A stretch of DNA of 64,000 nucleotides from Candidatus Gillettellia adelgis (GTDB lineage: Bacteria > Pseudomonadota > Gammaproteobacteria > Enterobacterales > Enterobacteriaceae): positions 1,054,001 through 1,118,000 of the forward strand of contig CP047043.1 in assembly GCA_020541285.1 (NCBI GenBank), written 5' to 3'. Under the pieces are notes generated by a model. It made no database searches, was not told the origin of the DNA, and worked only from the letters and a program-made list of their open reading frames with translations. Below, piece by piece: positions 1-11,186 of the stretch (its first letter is position 1; each line of letters begins with the position of its first letter). The translations under genes were made by a program, and so were the position numbers.

Positions 1-319
1 CGTTTAACTCCATAGTAGCTTTAAACAACAAAAACAACCCACCAATAAGCATGATGATATCACGACCACTAAAACAATGTCTAGAAATCACGAAAAACGG
101 CTGAGTTAGTGTAGCTAGCCAGGAAATAGAGGTTAATAGCATTAACCGCATTAGCAGTGCTATGAGCATGCCAATAAATCTAGCTTTATCCCTTTTTTGT
201 TTAGGTAGTTTTTCTGAAAGAATAGTAATAAAGACAAGGTTATCGATACCCAGGACGATTTCCAACACCACTAAAGTGGTTAAGCCGATCCAAATTGTTG
301 GATCTGCGATCCATTCCAT
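1..319 (-). CDS. TerC-family integral membrane protein, N-terminal part (cut by window edge)
   Basis: The reverse strand opens at an ATG whose complement lies at 317-319 and stays open to the first base of the window, about 106 codons. The protein begins [13 protein letters not shown], followed by a hydrophobic segment with the sequence [13 protein letters not shown]. This is the hallmark first helix of the TerC family, with its conserved acidic residues, as found in the E. coli YoaE/YegH group of TerC plus CBS-domain proteins. A basic loop ([11 protein letters not shown]) and two further hydrophobic segments follow. The start matches that of the family. I cannot tell which paralogue it is, or whether the rest (CBS and CorC-type domains) survives, because the C-terminus lies outside. 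The physiological role of this group is poorly defined; membrane metal homeostasis is the usual suggestion. Confidence 0.8.
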   Translation of the reverse strand, partial: MEWIADPTIWIGLTTLVVLEIVLGIDNLVFITILSEKLPKQKRDKARFIGMLIALLMRLMLLTSISWLATLTQPFFVISRHCFSGRDIIMLIGGLFLLFKATMELN

Positions 320-1239
320 ACGCCCAATCTCACCTGTCAGTTAGACGGCTTATGCCGCACAGAAATGATGGGTATTATAGTGATAAAATTCAACTTTAAT
401 AAAAAAATTGCAGGTGACACAGATGTTTATTGTGGTTAAGATAAGCGATAAACATTACTACATTCGCTGTTTACATGACTTCCTATCCTTTTAAGAAGTA
501 ACACAGTTGCATTCATGCGTTTTAAGGAGTATTTTGATTGTAAGGTATATTTTTAATATCATTAAATATTATTAATTATTTTATAATAAAAAGTTTTTGC
601 TAAACACCTATTTTAGATAGCACGTTACCGCGGATAATCTTGACGCGCTTATGCTGTCATATTTTTAGTTTTAACAGTCTTCTTACCGAAGAGAGAAGTT
701 GATTATTCAGCGTATTTAACAATACTTGTACTGCAGCGAGCACTCACCCTTGAATTTAATCTCTCTATGCCCACATTCGTTAATTACTGCGATAAGCGTA
801 GAGAGATGATATACGTAAATTTTGTAATATAACTACTCTAAACTCACCATTTAGCTTTTAAATTTTGCTAATTTCGCGTGATTCCTATTGCGCATGACGT
901 AATTTTTTATTATAATATTGCTTTTATAATATTCCTTGCATCTTCTTGATGATCATGCGATAGAGATACTATAAATAATCATTGATATTGGTTGTAAAAT
1001 TAAGAATTAGTGTGCTAACTAGCGAATTGCTATATCTCAATTGAATTCACATGATTGAGCTATTGCTCAAGTACGCATAACGGCATATAACAGGTTATCA
1101 CATAGAGTGATTATCACCTCCGATATGATTAGTGCTGAGCGTCAGCACATGTGTTACCCATAACACCTCTAACACCATCACTATTAAATAGTTAATGACG
1201 GTAATGGAGTAAAGTAGATTAATCCGATTTAGAAACAAT
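320..1239. other. Non-coding, AT-rich stretch
   Basis: About 0.9 kb between the TerC-family gene and the first readable remnant of proB. All frames are broken by stops and I recognise no protein motif, RNA gene or strong hairpin. The 5' part of the proB fossil may extend into its last 200 bases, but I could not read it there. Confidence 0.6.
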
Positions 1240-2065
1240 TGTTTGCTCTTTATGATATTCATATTCAATATGATATTGTTTATTCATATTGATTTAAAAG
1301 AGCCATGAACGCTTCCTCGGTTGCACACAGCACCATGATGAGATCACTGGAATATCGTATCGTACCAGTTATCCATGAAACAACACAGTTTTTATCGCCA
1401 AGATTACACTAGGCGACTAAACAACCAATCGGCGTTGACAGTTATTTTCCTAGGCAAATAAGGTTTTGATACTTACCGATCAGTAAAAATTATGTATTAT
1501 AAATCCGTGCATACCCTATAAGATAAAATGATCCGCGAAGTATGACACATCGCTGATACATTGTATTTGATGGATAGACAGAGTGTTTTGGATGAAGTAC
1601 TAGAAAGATGGGGTGCTAAATTACAGGCAATTGATATAGTGTGCCATGCCAATAAATATAGTGATTGCTACTAGTGATAAATCTACAGTAGTAGAAGATG
1701 TTATTACAGGAAAGCCGGTAGGAACTCATTGCATGCATGCGAACACCATTAGAATACCAAAATCTCTAGATCTTTCGTACTATTAGACGGTGAAATTACT
1801 ATCAATATGTAGAACGATTGTAGGAAAAATAACACACAGCAGTTCACAGACACTAAAGCATCTACGGAATACAGTGCGTGTGACTTTTTATATAGTAAGG
1901 TATCTGTATACGCACTGTGATAAATGTAATATGGAACATAGCATCAGTTGCTATACCAGCAACGCGATGCGTATAATGCTAGACACAGTACACAAGATCA
2001 CTTAGATATTTAGTAACAAAAGAAGCTGAGTAAACATACATCACGATGATATACGATTACGTTAA
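1240..2065 (+). pseudogene. proB: Decayed proB (glutamate 5-kinase)
   Basis: Glutamate 5-kinase catalyses the first step of proline synthesis. No frame is open through this stretch, but pieces of ProB appear in order across shifting frames. ERFL at about 1300 is followed by RIVPVIHE at 1356-1379, which matches the IVPVINE segment of the kinase domain. Next come GAKLQAIDIVCHA at about 1614, matching the GMSTKLQAADVACRAG segment, and VVEDVITGKPVGT at about 1690. The C-terminal PUA domain follows, including EHSISCYTSNAMR near 1935-1975 (compare AHGVSRYNSDALR). The last piece is VNIHHDDIRLR with a stop at 2063-2065, matching the normal ProB C-terminus. Many in-frame stops and shifts make it non-functional. 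The 5' boundary is approximate. It is followed directly by the remains of proA, as in E. coli. Confidence 0.8.
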
Positions 2066-2125
2066 GTCGTGATTATTCTGTAGAAGACAGGGAAACACGC
2101 CAAAATAAGCTTCGAGGGATCTGGC

Positions 2126-3290
2126 ATGACCAAGTATAATCAAAAACCAAGTACTATGCGTAATAATAAAATTCTAGAAATTAGAAGTAAAATAATTTAG
2201 ATACTAATAAAAGATATTACGCAAGTATGTTATACAGGTATGGACTCAGCGTTTTTTTGATTGACTTCTTTGCGCCTTCTTTTAACGCCGAAACAACTTA
2301 CTGTAAGTTTTAACGACATGCGACATGTGTATCATCTAAGAGATCCTATTGATACATTACTGCATAGCACCTTACTAGTGAGTAGGCTAAACACTAGAAT
2401 ACGATCGTGTACCATTCGGTATTATTACTACAATATATGCGGAACGACTAAACATTACTCTTGATATTGCTAATCAATGTCTAACAACCGAAAATCACTC
2501 ATGCTTTATAGTAACCAAGATTTACTACACTAATTAGATAATAATACGCGTAATCTAAAAAGCATGCAGGCAATATAGCCTACTAATAGTAGTACCAAAA
2601 AAAATTGCCAACCCAGATCGCACGTTAGTAATAACACTCCTACGCTTAAATCGCTATACTGATACACTAATCCCACTAAGTAGTATTCCCTTTTATCTAC
2701 TGCTACACAAAGAATCAACTGTTCCAGTGATCACTGCTAAAATTCACATTGACTATATTTATATAGACAATGATATTGATATCGATAAAGTAATGACAAT
2801 AATGCAAATATAAAAATCCAGCAGCCAAGCGCTTGAATCTCAGTTGAAACACTACTAGTCAATCGTTATATCGCAACAATGTTTTACTACTTCTATACGC
2901 AAGGATCATAGTATATGATGCAACATGATATGCGAAAGAATACCATACTGCTATTGTAATATGAGTTAGAGAATGCACAAACAATGATGTAAGAGGAATA
3001 CGATAAAGCATGGCTATCACTGAATCTAAACATAGCACTAGTAGTCGATATCAATCAGGACCATCAACCATATCCGCGCATATGGCATACACCACTCTGA
3101 TGCGATTCTTACTCACTCTTCAAGTAGTAAAATTGAACACTGTGTGCGTGCTATAGACTTTTAGCAATATATGTCAAGCTAACACACCTTTTTCACCGTT
3201 GATAGCCTGCGGTATGAACAGAGAAGTAGCCATTAGCACTAAAAAGCTACATGTCTGAATTTGATTGGATTTAATATACTAACTATATAT
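2126..3290 (+). pseudogene. proA: Decayed proA (gamma-glutamyl phosphate reductase)
   Basis: ProA reduces gamma-glutamyl phosphate in the second step of proline synthesis. Collinear fragments across several frames identify it. At 2126 there is an ATG with STMRNNKILEIRSK (compare LSSREKNRVLEKIADEL). At about 2264 LRLLLTPKQL, then NDMRHVYHLRDPID, match the [25 protein letters not shown] segment. At about 2720 TVPVITAKIHIDYIYIDND matches the [20 protein letters not shown] segment around the active-site region. At about 2855 SVETLLVN matches NTVETLLVN. Near 3210 GMNREVAISTKKLH matches GLGAEVAVSTQKLHARGP. The stretch is full of stops and small indels, so no product can be made. The start follows the proB stop by about 60 bases. 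The 3' end is approximate. Confidence 0.8.
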
Positions 3291-4469
3291 AAATGAATTA
3301 GCTATGACAAAAATCTAAAACGCAATTAAATTTTGCTGACAGACCATATCGTATATAAATTAAAATGATAGATAGATAGAATAGTTGCAACTACTACTTT
3401 TATCTCTAATGTAGCTCCGTAAAATATATAGTATGCTTTGAGCAGCACTCAATCTCTTGTTTGACTTCTACGCTCTAAAAGAAATTAGACAAGATATAAT
3501 TTTAACATTCTTTTCTATTGAATAGAATAGCAAGTTAACTACGTTTATTTTAATTAATATTAATCTTATTTAATAGATAAAAAACTATAACGCACAATAA
3601 GTTAGGATTAATTTATAATAAGTCACATTCATTTAACATGGCAGGCAAGGCGTCGTAAATACTGCCATAAATTTCTACGTAAATTTCATCGATAATCATC
3701 CAAACTACATACACACCTTGATAGCAGAGCATACAATGCTCATCAAACTACTATATTGATAGTGTAGGTTTACTAAATCGTTGTTGACCGTTGAAAAACT
3801 AAATGCGCAATACCAGATTATTTATGATATTAGATTTATAATATTTATCCCAATCACTCACACTACGGAACCTCTAAGTTGAGACACTAAATCTAACTAA
3901 CGTCATGTAATTATTCTAAAAAGACATGGCTAAAAAGTAAACGTCATTCTTATACTGAAAGAACCTCAGCTATCGTTATACACTTTATGGAGTTACCATA
4001 GTTTATTAGCAAATCACTAACAAACACACTAGTCGCCACTATATGACTAGTGTCATAGTATATTGAAAATGATAAAAAATAATAAAAATATTAACCTGCT
4101 CAATCATCTAAATTTTTAGATAATTATATAAGATACACTCAACCTCGTACGGGAACTGTATTTATCTTAAAGCACATGAATGCCAAGATTATCTTGGAAT
4201 GTTGAAAAGCTTATACGTCTTTTAACTGGTAGACTAGTTGACACGAGCACGAGTAGAAATACCTTGCACTATGATAACGCTCTGGATGGTTTAAGAAATG
4301 CGGTAATGATGTCTGCACTTAGATTGCATAACATAAGATGATCGGTAGATCAAACAGTTTAAAGTACTTCATATAGATACAAAAAAGCTATAAGCATTTC
4401 CTGAAGGAAAATACGGGAAAAGAGTATGACCACCTTATTCTTTATGCTTTTCAACAGATCTCATCTACA
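3291..4469. other. Non-coding stretch between decayed proA and aroE
   Basis: About 1.2 kb with stops in all frames and no protein segment I can name. The only regular structure is a 9-bp perfect inverted repeat at 4026-4034/4045-4053 with a 10-nt loop and no T-run after it, which may be chance in AT-rich DNA. In E. coli the DNA beyond aroE holds yrdA and an rRNA operon; I saw neither here. Confidence 0.55.
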
Positions 4470-5294
4470 TTATTGTGCCATCTGACTGCGCAACCAATGC
4501 AATACCGGTTTAACCTTAGGCATAATACCATGCCAGAGAAAAAATGCATGAGCCGCCTGACCTACCAGCATTCCTAAACCATCAGCGTAATTCCTGACCC
4601 CCTGTTGCTGCGCAAAAAGAAGAAATGGCGTTCTTCCCCTTTTCTGATAGCAAATGTCATAACAGCGGGTATAACAATTTAGGACGCCATCTGGTAAAAT
4701 AGGTATTTCACCGTTGATACCAGAGGTCGTAGCATTTACTATTAAATCAAACTGTCGCTGCTTATTAAGTTGATTAATGGGTTGCGCTAAAATCGTACCA
4801 AGGTGTTGAAACGCTCGAACTAATTCCTGTGCCCGCTTAAAAGTTCGATTGGTAACTGTTATTGTGCATCCAAAAGACAAAAGCTCTAAGATTGCACCGC
4901 GCGCTGCACCACCGGCTCCTACTAGCAAAATATGATCTTGCGGCCAGATTAATTTTTGATATTTCAGGTCGGTTAATAGGCCGATACCATCAGTATTATC
5001 TCCTAACAAACCACCTGATGGTAATACTTTAAGCGTATTTACAGCCCCAGACAAGGAAGCGCGTACACTACACTCAGACGCTATTTTAAAAGCACGCTCT
5101 TTAAAAGGTGCAGTGATGTTCGCCCCTTGACCACCAGCACTAATAAAAGCGTTTAAACTGGATTCAAAGTTTTCTAAAGAAGCCAATACAGTACCGTAAG
5201 AATGATCAATCCCGGTTTGCGTAGCAAATAACGCATGAATCAATGGTGATTTACTGTGGCTAATAGGATTACCAAATACTGCAAATTTATCCAT
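4470..5294 (-). CDS. aroE: Shikimate dehydrogenase
   Basis: AroE reduces 3-dehydroshikimate to shikimate with NADPH, step four of the route to chorismate in the cytoplasm. The substrate-binding half opens with [20 protein letters not shown]; the SxS motif and the lysine in [10 protein letters not shown] are the conserved shikimate-binding and catalytic residues. The aspartate lies in [12 protein letters not shown]. The Rossmann half has VGAGGAARG and TNRTFKRA for NADPH. I chose the ATG at 5294 over longer upstream starts: the protein then has 274 residues, about the length of E. coli AroE (272), and an AAGG lies 8 nt upstream. The longer reading to 5369 would overlap tsaC. The gene starts 14 nt after the tsaC stop, so the pair is probably one operon. 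Retained aroE suggests chorismate is still made. Confidence 0.95.
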   Translation of the reverse strand: MDKFAVFGNPISHSKSPLIHALFATQTGIDHSYGTVLASLENFESSLNAFISAGGQGANITAPFKERAFKIASECSVRASLSGAVNTLKVLPSGGLLGDNTDGIGLLTDLKYQKLIWPQDHILLVGAGGAARGAILELLSFGCTITVTNRTFKRAQELVRAFQHLGTILAQPINQLNKQRQFDLIVNATTSGINGEIPILPDGVLNCYTRCYDICYQKRGRTPFLLFAQQQGVRNYADGLGMLVGQAAHAFFLWHGIMPKVKPVLHWLRSQMAQ

Positions 5295-5308
5295 GCACAT
5301 TACCTTTT

Positions 5309-5893
5309 CTAACTCTGTCGGAGCTGTTTTCCACTTAAAGCATCTCTGATTTCTGAGGGGTGCAAGCAAGAACCAACACTACCACATAAAACCGGAAATG
5401 TAGCTCCAAATTGCTGTTTTACCTCATCTAAATTACGACATGGTTCTCGCTGGCTAAAATTAGCACTCGTTGATACCAACGGTTTTCCATACTGACGACA
5501 CAAGTTCTGTATCGGCAAATGGGCGCTGACACGTACCGCTAGTGAATTAAAGAGCCCCGTTAGAAAACGCGGAGTTTCAGGGCGAGCAGGAATTACCCAA
5601 GTTACAGGATTAGGCCAGCTTTTTAAGATTATGTCACGTTGCTGCTTACTTAAGACGCTGTCATCAACATACCGGATTAACTGCTGATAGTCAGAGGCAA
5701 TAAGGATTAGTCCCTTCTTCCATGATCGCTGTTTTAATTGCAATAACCTATTAACTGCTTGACTGCTATCTGGGTCACATCCTAAGCCAAAAACAGCTTC
5801 GGTAGGATAAGCAATAACTTGATGATTATATAAAACATTAATAATAAACGCGAGATTCGAAGTACATTCTGATTTCATTATATAATTATTCAA
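5309..5893 (-). CDS. tsaC: Threonylcarbamoyl-AMP synthase TsaC
   Basis: TsaC makes L-threonylcarbamoyl-AMP from threonine, bicarbonate and ATP, the first step of the t6A37 modification of tRNAs that read ANN codons. Visible hallmarks are [16 protein letters not shown] near the N-terminus, the LLQLKQR segment, [10 protein letters not shown], and STSAN near residue 140 that forms the nucleotide pocket. The length of 194 residues fits the short YrdC-only form (190 in E. coli), not the long Sua5 form with an extra domain. It sits immediately upstream of aroE as in E. coli, where yrdD, smg and smf lie further upstream; those are not readable here. TsaC is usually essential and kept in very small genomes. 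Confidence 0.95.
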   Translation of the reverse strand: MNNYIMKSECTSNLAFIINVLYNHQVIAYPTEAVFGLGCDPDSSQAVNRLLQLKQRSWKKGLILIASDYQQLIRYVDDSVLSKQQRDIILKSWPNPVTWVIPARPETPRFLTGLFNSLAVRVSAHLPIQNLCRQYGKPLVSTSANFSQREPCRNLDEVKQQFGATFPVLCGSVGSCLHPSEIRDALSGKQLRQS

Positions 5894-7364
5894 TAAATAT
5901 TGCTAGTTTCTGAAACGTTTATTAAATCAACAGCATGTGAATCTTTTATGTATGTTTTTCCATAAAAATGTAATGTGACTCATTAAAGATAATGAATGTT
6001 TCATAAGACTATCTTACCTGATAAGCATGAGTATTACAATTTCCAGAAAATAGATGACAGAATATATACTGTTCCATAATCAGTAACGCAATAAGAAAAA
6101 ATACGATTGTATAAAGTTTCATATTGACTTAGAAATATTATACTTCAGAGTTATTTTTCCTCTTCTCTTGTACGAGATATTCCTTGTCTTAGCATATTAG
6201 TTAAGACTGAAAATAGGGAATACAGGTCAAAATAGGCGATTTAATTAGTGATCTAAGCGTAATATATACTGCGGAGCTCATTAATTGTTTATGCGTAAAT
6301 TTTCTATTAACCAAACAGATTATCTTGCAGATAATGAATACATTCCGCAATATCTGCTATATTATTTTCGTAAGACTAAATAAATACATTCTGATAACCT
6401 TATTTATAGGAAACTATTAGATTGCTGTTATACATGTGGTAACTAATGCAATAAGCACTCCTAAGAAACATACATATCTAAAAATGAAGCTAAGACAATA
6501 AAACTGTTGGCTAAGCTATGGTATGCACGCAAAGTATAAAAAACCTACTATATTCCTGATTTTTAGATACCTGCTCTAAAATCCTAAAAAAACAAACAAA
6601 AGGAGTTTATATATCTATTAAAATAGCATAAATATGTTACGTTTGAATAATGCAGCTAAAACAGTGGTACTTATATAGGATAAGCTAAAATATGAAATAT
6701 TGTCCCTTTTATCACATCTAAGGATATTTACCGAATAAAACAAAACATACTTTATATATTGCGAGGCTAGTTATCATTATAAAACACCGAAAAACTTAGA
6801 GAATTAGTGATGAACAAGAAGGTTGTAGATAATGAGTACCTTGCCGTAATAACAGTATTATATGAAAAATATTATATTTCTTTTGCAATATATAATCAAA
6901 GCTGAGTTGACATATAATAACGCAAGCTGAATGCGTACTTTAGGTAGTACAGGATACAATGTCAGGTGAATCGGATATAATGATTTACTAATAGTCAAGA
7001 ATACTAAGAAAAGAAATAGTATTCGTTGAAAATATTTTAAACGTGTTGCAAGTGTACGTTTTTACACAGCATACATTACGAGATATACGAAACAACTTTA
7101 TCGCACGGCTTTGTCTATAATCTGACATTTGAATTACAGGCTGTATCTCAAAGAATCGTATTGCAATTAATAAGTACTCTATTGAAATATATGTAAATCA
7201 AAAGGATAGTAAAGATTTTGCTTTTATCCTGATGTGGTGACATCACTTTTAAGAGTTTGTAAAAGCTTTGGGTATTAGTTAATCCTATATAATAATTTTC
7301 ACACACTAAAAAACAATCGTACACAATTTCACAGATAAGTGACACTAAACTATCGGAGAACATA
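5894..7364. other. Non-coding stretch between tsaC and pdxB
   Basis: About 1.5 kb separating the divergent tsaC and pdxB. In E. coli the genes yrdD, smg, smf and def would lie upstream of tsaC, but I could not recognise any of them on either strand. The 71-codon minus-strand frame at 7148-7363 has no motif and ends right at the pdxB start, so I do not call it. Promoters for both flanking genes must lie here, but none was convincing. Confidence 0.55.
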
Positions 7365-8486
7365 GTGAAAATTCTATTTGATGAAAATATGCCTTATGCG
7401 GAAAAATTATTCGGTCGTCTAGGTGACGTGCAGGCGGTTCGCGGTCGAGCAATCTCGAAAAATGCGCTAATAGATGCCGCAGCACTGATGGTGCGTTCAG
7501 TGACTCAGGTAAATTCAGAAGTTCTAGCTAATAGCTGTATTGATTTTGTTGGTACCGCTACAGCTGGAACTGATCATATTGATCAATCTTGGCTACAGCA
7601 AAAAGGCATTGGTTTTTCTTCTGCACCAGGCTGTAATGCTATCGCGGTAGTTGAATACGTACTTTCCGCTTTATTCGTTCTTGGTGAACGTGACGGTTTT
7701 CAGCTACGTGATAAAACTATCGGTATTGTTGGAGTAGGTAATATTGGTGCGTGTTTACATGCTCGATTAAAAGCACTAGGTGTCAATACACTACTATGTG
7801 ACCCACCCCGCGCTGCGCGTGGTGATATAGGAGAATTTTTTCCTCTGGAAAAACTAGTGACAGAAGCTGATGTACTAACCCTCCATACACCATTGAACCA
7901 ATCAGGCCCGTATGCTTCATGGCATCTGATTAATGCCGATCTTATAGCGGCAATACCAGACAATCGTATTTTAATTAATACTTGCCGTGGAGCGGTTGTT
8001 GACAATGCGGCGCTATTACAAGCCCTCGAAAAAGGTAAACAACTACGCATCATACTAGATGTCTGGGAATCAGAACCTAATCTTTCTCTTCCGTTACTGG
8101 AACATGTAGACATCGGAACTGCGCATATCGCTGGCCATACTTTAGAAGGCAAGGCACGTGGTACTACTCAAATATTTGAGGCTTATAGCCGCTATTTAGG
8201 ACGCCCACAACAAGTTACACTCACCTCACTTCTACCAAAAGCAAAACTTAATTTTATTCAACTACGTAGTGAATTGAATGAAAGTAAATTAAAAGAATTA
8301 ATTCACTTAGTATATGATGTACGTCATGATAACTCAATGTTACGTACCTTTGCTGGAATAACAGGTGAGTTTGATCGTTTACGAAAATACCATCAAGAGC
8401 GTCGTGAGTGGTCTTCTTTGTACATTCAATGTAACGATAGCACCAGTATAGAGTTACTGATTGCACTCGGTTTCAATGTACTGTAG
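7365..8486 (+). CDS. pdxB: Erythronate-4-phosphate dehydrogenase
   Basis: PdxB oxidises 4-phosphoerythronate to 2-oxo-3-hydroxy-4-phosphobutanoate, the second step of the DXP-dependent pyridoxal 5'-phosphate route. The protein (373 residues; 378 in E. coli) shows the D-2-hydroxyacid dehydrogenase layout. The N-terminal part has [11 protein letters not shown] and MVRSVTQVN. The NAD Rossmann motif GIVGVGNIG lies near residue 125. The catalytic Arg is in [10 protein letters not shown] and the His in [17 protein letters not shown]. The C-terminal dimerisation domain typical of PdxB follows ([24 protein letters not shown]). In E. coli pdxB heads the usg-truA-dedA-accD-folC order; here the same skeleton follows, with usg unreadable. 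No damage is visible. Confidence 0.96.
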   Translation: MKILFDENMPYAEKLFGRLGDVQAVRGRAISKNALIDAAALMVRSVTQVNSEVLANSCIDFVGTATAGTDHIDQSWLQQKGIGFSSAPGCNAIAVVEYVLSALFVLGERDGFQLRDKTIGIVGVGNIGACLHARLKALGVNTLLCDPPRAARGDIGEFFPLEKLVTEADVLTLHTPLNQSGPYASWHLINADLIAAIPDNRILINTCRGAVVDNAALLQALEKGKQLRIILDVWESEPNLSLPLLEHVDIGTAHIAGHTLEGKARGTTQIFEAYSRYLGRPQQVTLTSLLPKAKLNFIQLRSELNESKLKELIHLVYDVRHDNSMLRTFAGITGEFDRLRKYHQERREWSSLYIQCNDSTSIELLIALGFNVL

Positions 8487-8860
8487 ATACATTGTAAAAT
8501 ATTCACATATACTTAGCACTATAATAGGATATATCTAGTGTTCTTTTTAAGAACTGCTCATATAATTTTAAATAAATAAAAGTATTCTGCGTGAGATTTA
8601 AACTATTAAAAAATAATAAATTAATAATGTTACATACTATTGTTTTGACTAACTAAGCCCTACCACGATATCCTATCCTTCAAATATCAAGCTTACACTA
8701 CATCTGCATGACTAATTTTATAGCAATCATAGAGCGATAATGGATAAACGAAGATGATTAAGAATTGTCAGACAACATTATCCATTCGTAACCACGTTGC
8801 TTATCTATTTACATACAATACTGAAAAGCATATCTTCTACTGCAATGTTAAAGTGTTATA

Positions 8861-8901
8861 ACGCTTAACACTGTTGCTATAGTACGTTAAGTGTTTTTTT
8901 T
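8861..8901 (+). terminator. Candidate intrinsic terminator
   Basis: The arms are ACGCTTAAC (8861-8869) and GTTAAGTGT (8886-8894), a 9-bp stem with one G-T wobble. Three further inner pairs are possible, and a run of eight T follows (8894-8901). The geometry fits a rho-independent terminator reading left to right. It lies 375 nt after the pdxB stop, in a gap that once probably held usg, so it may be a relic terminator of lost genes. Confidence 0.45.
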
Positions 8902-9128
8902 GCATTGTTACAAGAACCATTACTTTTATGGATCAATGCTATTCTCTAGTAAGGATGTCGTATGATCATAGCTATAATATTATAATTAGTGCCGATAGTA
9001 CAATGGGTTAATTTTCATTGAAGATGATACCGGTAACTGAATAAATAATGTTTACCTGTCTACAGACTAGGACATACATATCAAATTTACCGCATCACAA
9101 ATAACAGCAAGTGATTAGCAAGTTAGAA

Positions 9129-9169
9129 TATACACTTACTTCGTAATTTTTTGCCGAAGTAAGTGTATA
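9129..9169. repeat. Perfect 15-bp inverted repeat (hairpin)
   Basis: The left arm 9129-9143 and right arm 9155-9169 are exact reverse complements (core ATACACTTACTTCG) around an 11-nt loop containing six T. No T-run follows on either side, so it is not a standard terminator. It may be a processing or protein-binding site, or a recent inverted duplication. It is unusually perfect for a decaying region. Confidence 0.6.
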
Positions 9170-9603
9170 ATCTGATTATAAATATAAAACTCATTCCTGT
9201 GTCCTCATCATAAAACAGCATCACATGCCTACAATGCTTTGTTAATTAAAATTAATAAGTTTTTCTAGATACAAAATCACTGTTCCTAGTAACTTGTATA
9301 CAGTGATTATTCTTATATGACCACTACTCTGATGGTCACATTTGATATTCTGCTACTTAATTGCCGAAGGAGAAATATGCAGTGACCTAGAAAAAGTTGA
9401 AGTTATTCAACTGAACGCAGACAGGGCAATTAGTGTTATGTAAAACAGACATCAAGTAAAATTTTAAGTATGGTTCGCCTTATATTAACTATGGCATTCA
9501 AAGACTACTAAAATTCTGGTCCATGACAAACGATGCATATTTTAATAAAGCACTGTATTACAGTAACAGTTGCAGAATACCTAATATAGGAGCAAATATA
9601 TTC

Positions 9604-10421
9604 ATGTCTAAGATTGCTATCTACAGTCCACCAACACAAAAGATTGCATTAGGTATCGAATATGATGGCAGCCTGTATTGTGGCTGGCAGCAGCAGAAAA
9701 AAGTAGCTACTGTACAGCACTACTTAGAGAAAGCATTAAGTAAGATAGCCGATGCACCGATCAAAGTAGTATGTGCTGGACGTACTGACGCCGGAGTACA
9801 TGCTACTGGTCAAGTAGTACACTTTGAAACCAGCGTATATCGCAAAGATACTGCGTGGACTATGGGAGTAAACACCCATTTATTACCGAGTATTTCTGTG
9901 CGTTGGGTAAGCGCTGTCACTAATGATTTTCATGCCCGTTTTAGCGCTACTGCACGCCGCTATCGCTACATTATATACAATAATCACAATCGTCCAGCCT
10001 TATTACAAAAAGGCGTCACCCATTTTTGCTATCCGTTAGATGCTGCTCGGATGCACCTCGCAGCACAGGTGTTACTGGGTGAGAACGACTTTACCTCTTT
10101 TCGTTCTGCACAATGCCAATCATATACACCATGGCGTAATATCCAGCATATTAAGGTTACACGTCAAGGTGAATATCTCGTGGTAGATATCAAAGCTACT
10201 TTTTGCATCATATGGTACGCAATATTGTTGGTAGTCTAATGGAGATTGGCTGTGGTAAACGGACGAAGATTTGGCTGGCCGAATTACTAAAGTTAAGAAA
10301 TCGTAACATGGCCGCACCCACAGCACGAGCTGAAGGCTTGTATTTGGTTGAAGTCGATTATCCTACGCATTTTGCTCTCCCAAAGCCACCAGTTGGGCCT
10401 TTATTTTTAATAGATCGTTAA
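9604..10421 (+). pseudogene. truA: tRNA pseudouridine synthase A, frameshifted
   Basis: TruA makes pseudouridine at positions 38-40 of the tRNA anticodon arm. The first frame runs from 9604 ([23 protein letters not shown]) with an AGGAG 11 nt upstream. It carries the catalytic aspartate in [19 protein letters not shown] and the [15 protein letters not shown] segment, up to VVDIKAT. The frame is then lost at TTTTT (10200-10204), and the normal continuation [18 protein letters not shown] appears in the +1-insertion frame from about 10206 to the stop at 10419-10421. Sequence on both sides is well conserved and the summed length (about 272 residues) equals the usual 270. This suggests a very recent mutation, a programmed or slippage-rescued shift, or a base-calling error. 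Without rescue the C-terminal part of the fold is lost. Inserting one base at the T-run restores the full protein apart from one missing residue. Confidence 0.85.
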
Positions 10422-11158
10422 AAACCGGTGTTTTAACCTTATGAATCCTTTGTTGGTCAGCTAAAAAATATCTGATTTTAGCAAAAGTACTTATGAATAT
10501 TACTAAGTTTATATTATATTAACTTGCAATAATTTTCTTAATAATCTAGCCAGCATCGCTCATTCTATGAAATAGTCGTACTTTCACTCCTAGTGACATA
10601 GTTTTATAAGAAACAAGTTATTACCTGCTATTAGGAGCATAATGAAAATGCAGGAATGGTGGTTTTTTCTAATTTGTAGCTTTCTATAACATTTATCAAC
10701 TTAAAATTTGCCTGTAGAAAACAGATTATTAAATCCCCGCACTTATTACTATCTTGCAAGTTTTACCAGTATTTGACGGTGACAATCTACTCTATTCTGT
10801 ATTATATACTTTGTCTGGATTATTAAATAAAATCTCTTGAGATAATAAGTAACACATGTAATCTCAGGCACATCATATGCAGAAATTACCGTGCTGGCGA
10901 TATCTATCAAGTTTAGAACACTCATAATTTTTTTTACACATGTAACTCATACTATTTCCTACTATCTTAGATTTTCTAGATAGAATCTAGTAGTCTTGTA
11001 TTTTCATTCCACAAAAATTCTTTATGTACAAGATAATTTATTATACGTCATATCTGTTTTTGTTTCTTCAGCATTCAAGGAACATCTATGTTCTTTCTTG
11101 CTATATTTCAATAACACCCAAAAAGCGGTTTTAGGTAAAACTCTTCCAATTTAGCTAG

Positions 11159-11186
11159 TTTGCTATACCTGAAATGGTATAGCAAA
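11159..11186. repeat. 11-bp perfect hairpin
   Basis: The arms TTTGCTATACC (11159-11169) and GGTATAGCAAA (11176-11186) are exact complements around the 6-nt loop TGAAAT. No T-run follows on the plus strand, and about five T or A bases on either side are not enough to call a terminator. It could be a relic of the lost dedA transcript or chance. Confidence 0.4.

Larger units (their letters stand above)
8487..9603. other. Non-coding stretch between pdxB and truA (ancestral usg position)
   Basis: About 1.1 kb. In E. coli this place holds usg, but I could not read any usg-like segment. Two hairpins stand out: a stem-loop with a T-run at 8861-8901 and a perfect 15-bp inverted repeat at 9129-9169, listed separately. 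The frame that opens at 9523 ahead of truA is only an upstream extension of truA. Confidence 0.55.

Noticed and set aside
1790-2005. 71-codon frame that could be taken for a small gene
   Set aside because: Its residues match the C-terminal PUA domain of ProB in part, and the remaining segments of ProB flank it in other frames, so it is a piece of the proB fossil.
2261-2464. 67-codon frame that could be taken for a small gene
   Set aside because: It matches an internal ProA segment (LTPKQL...DPID), with other ProA pieces on both sides.
2530-2718. Hydrophobic 62-codon minus-strand frame
   Set aside because: It lies opposite the proA fossil, which explains the sequence better; the hydrophobic look comes from AT-rich codons.
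4026-4053. 9-bp inverted repeat with 10-nt loop
   Set aside because: No T-run, no adjacent gene end and a short stem; likely chance.
7700-8152. 150-codon minus-strand frame
   Set aside because: It is a mirror of pdxB on the other strand with no motif and no ribosome binding site.
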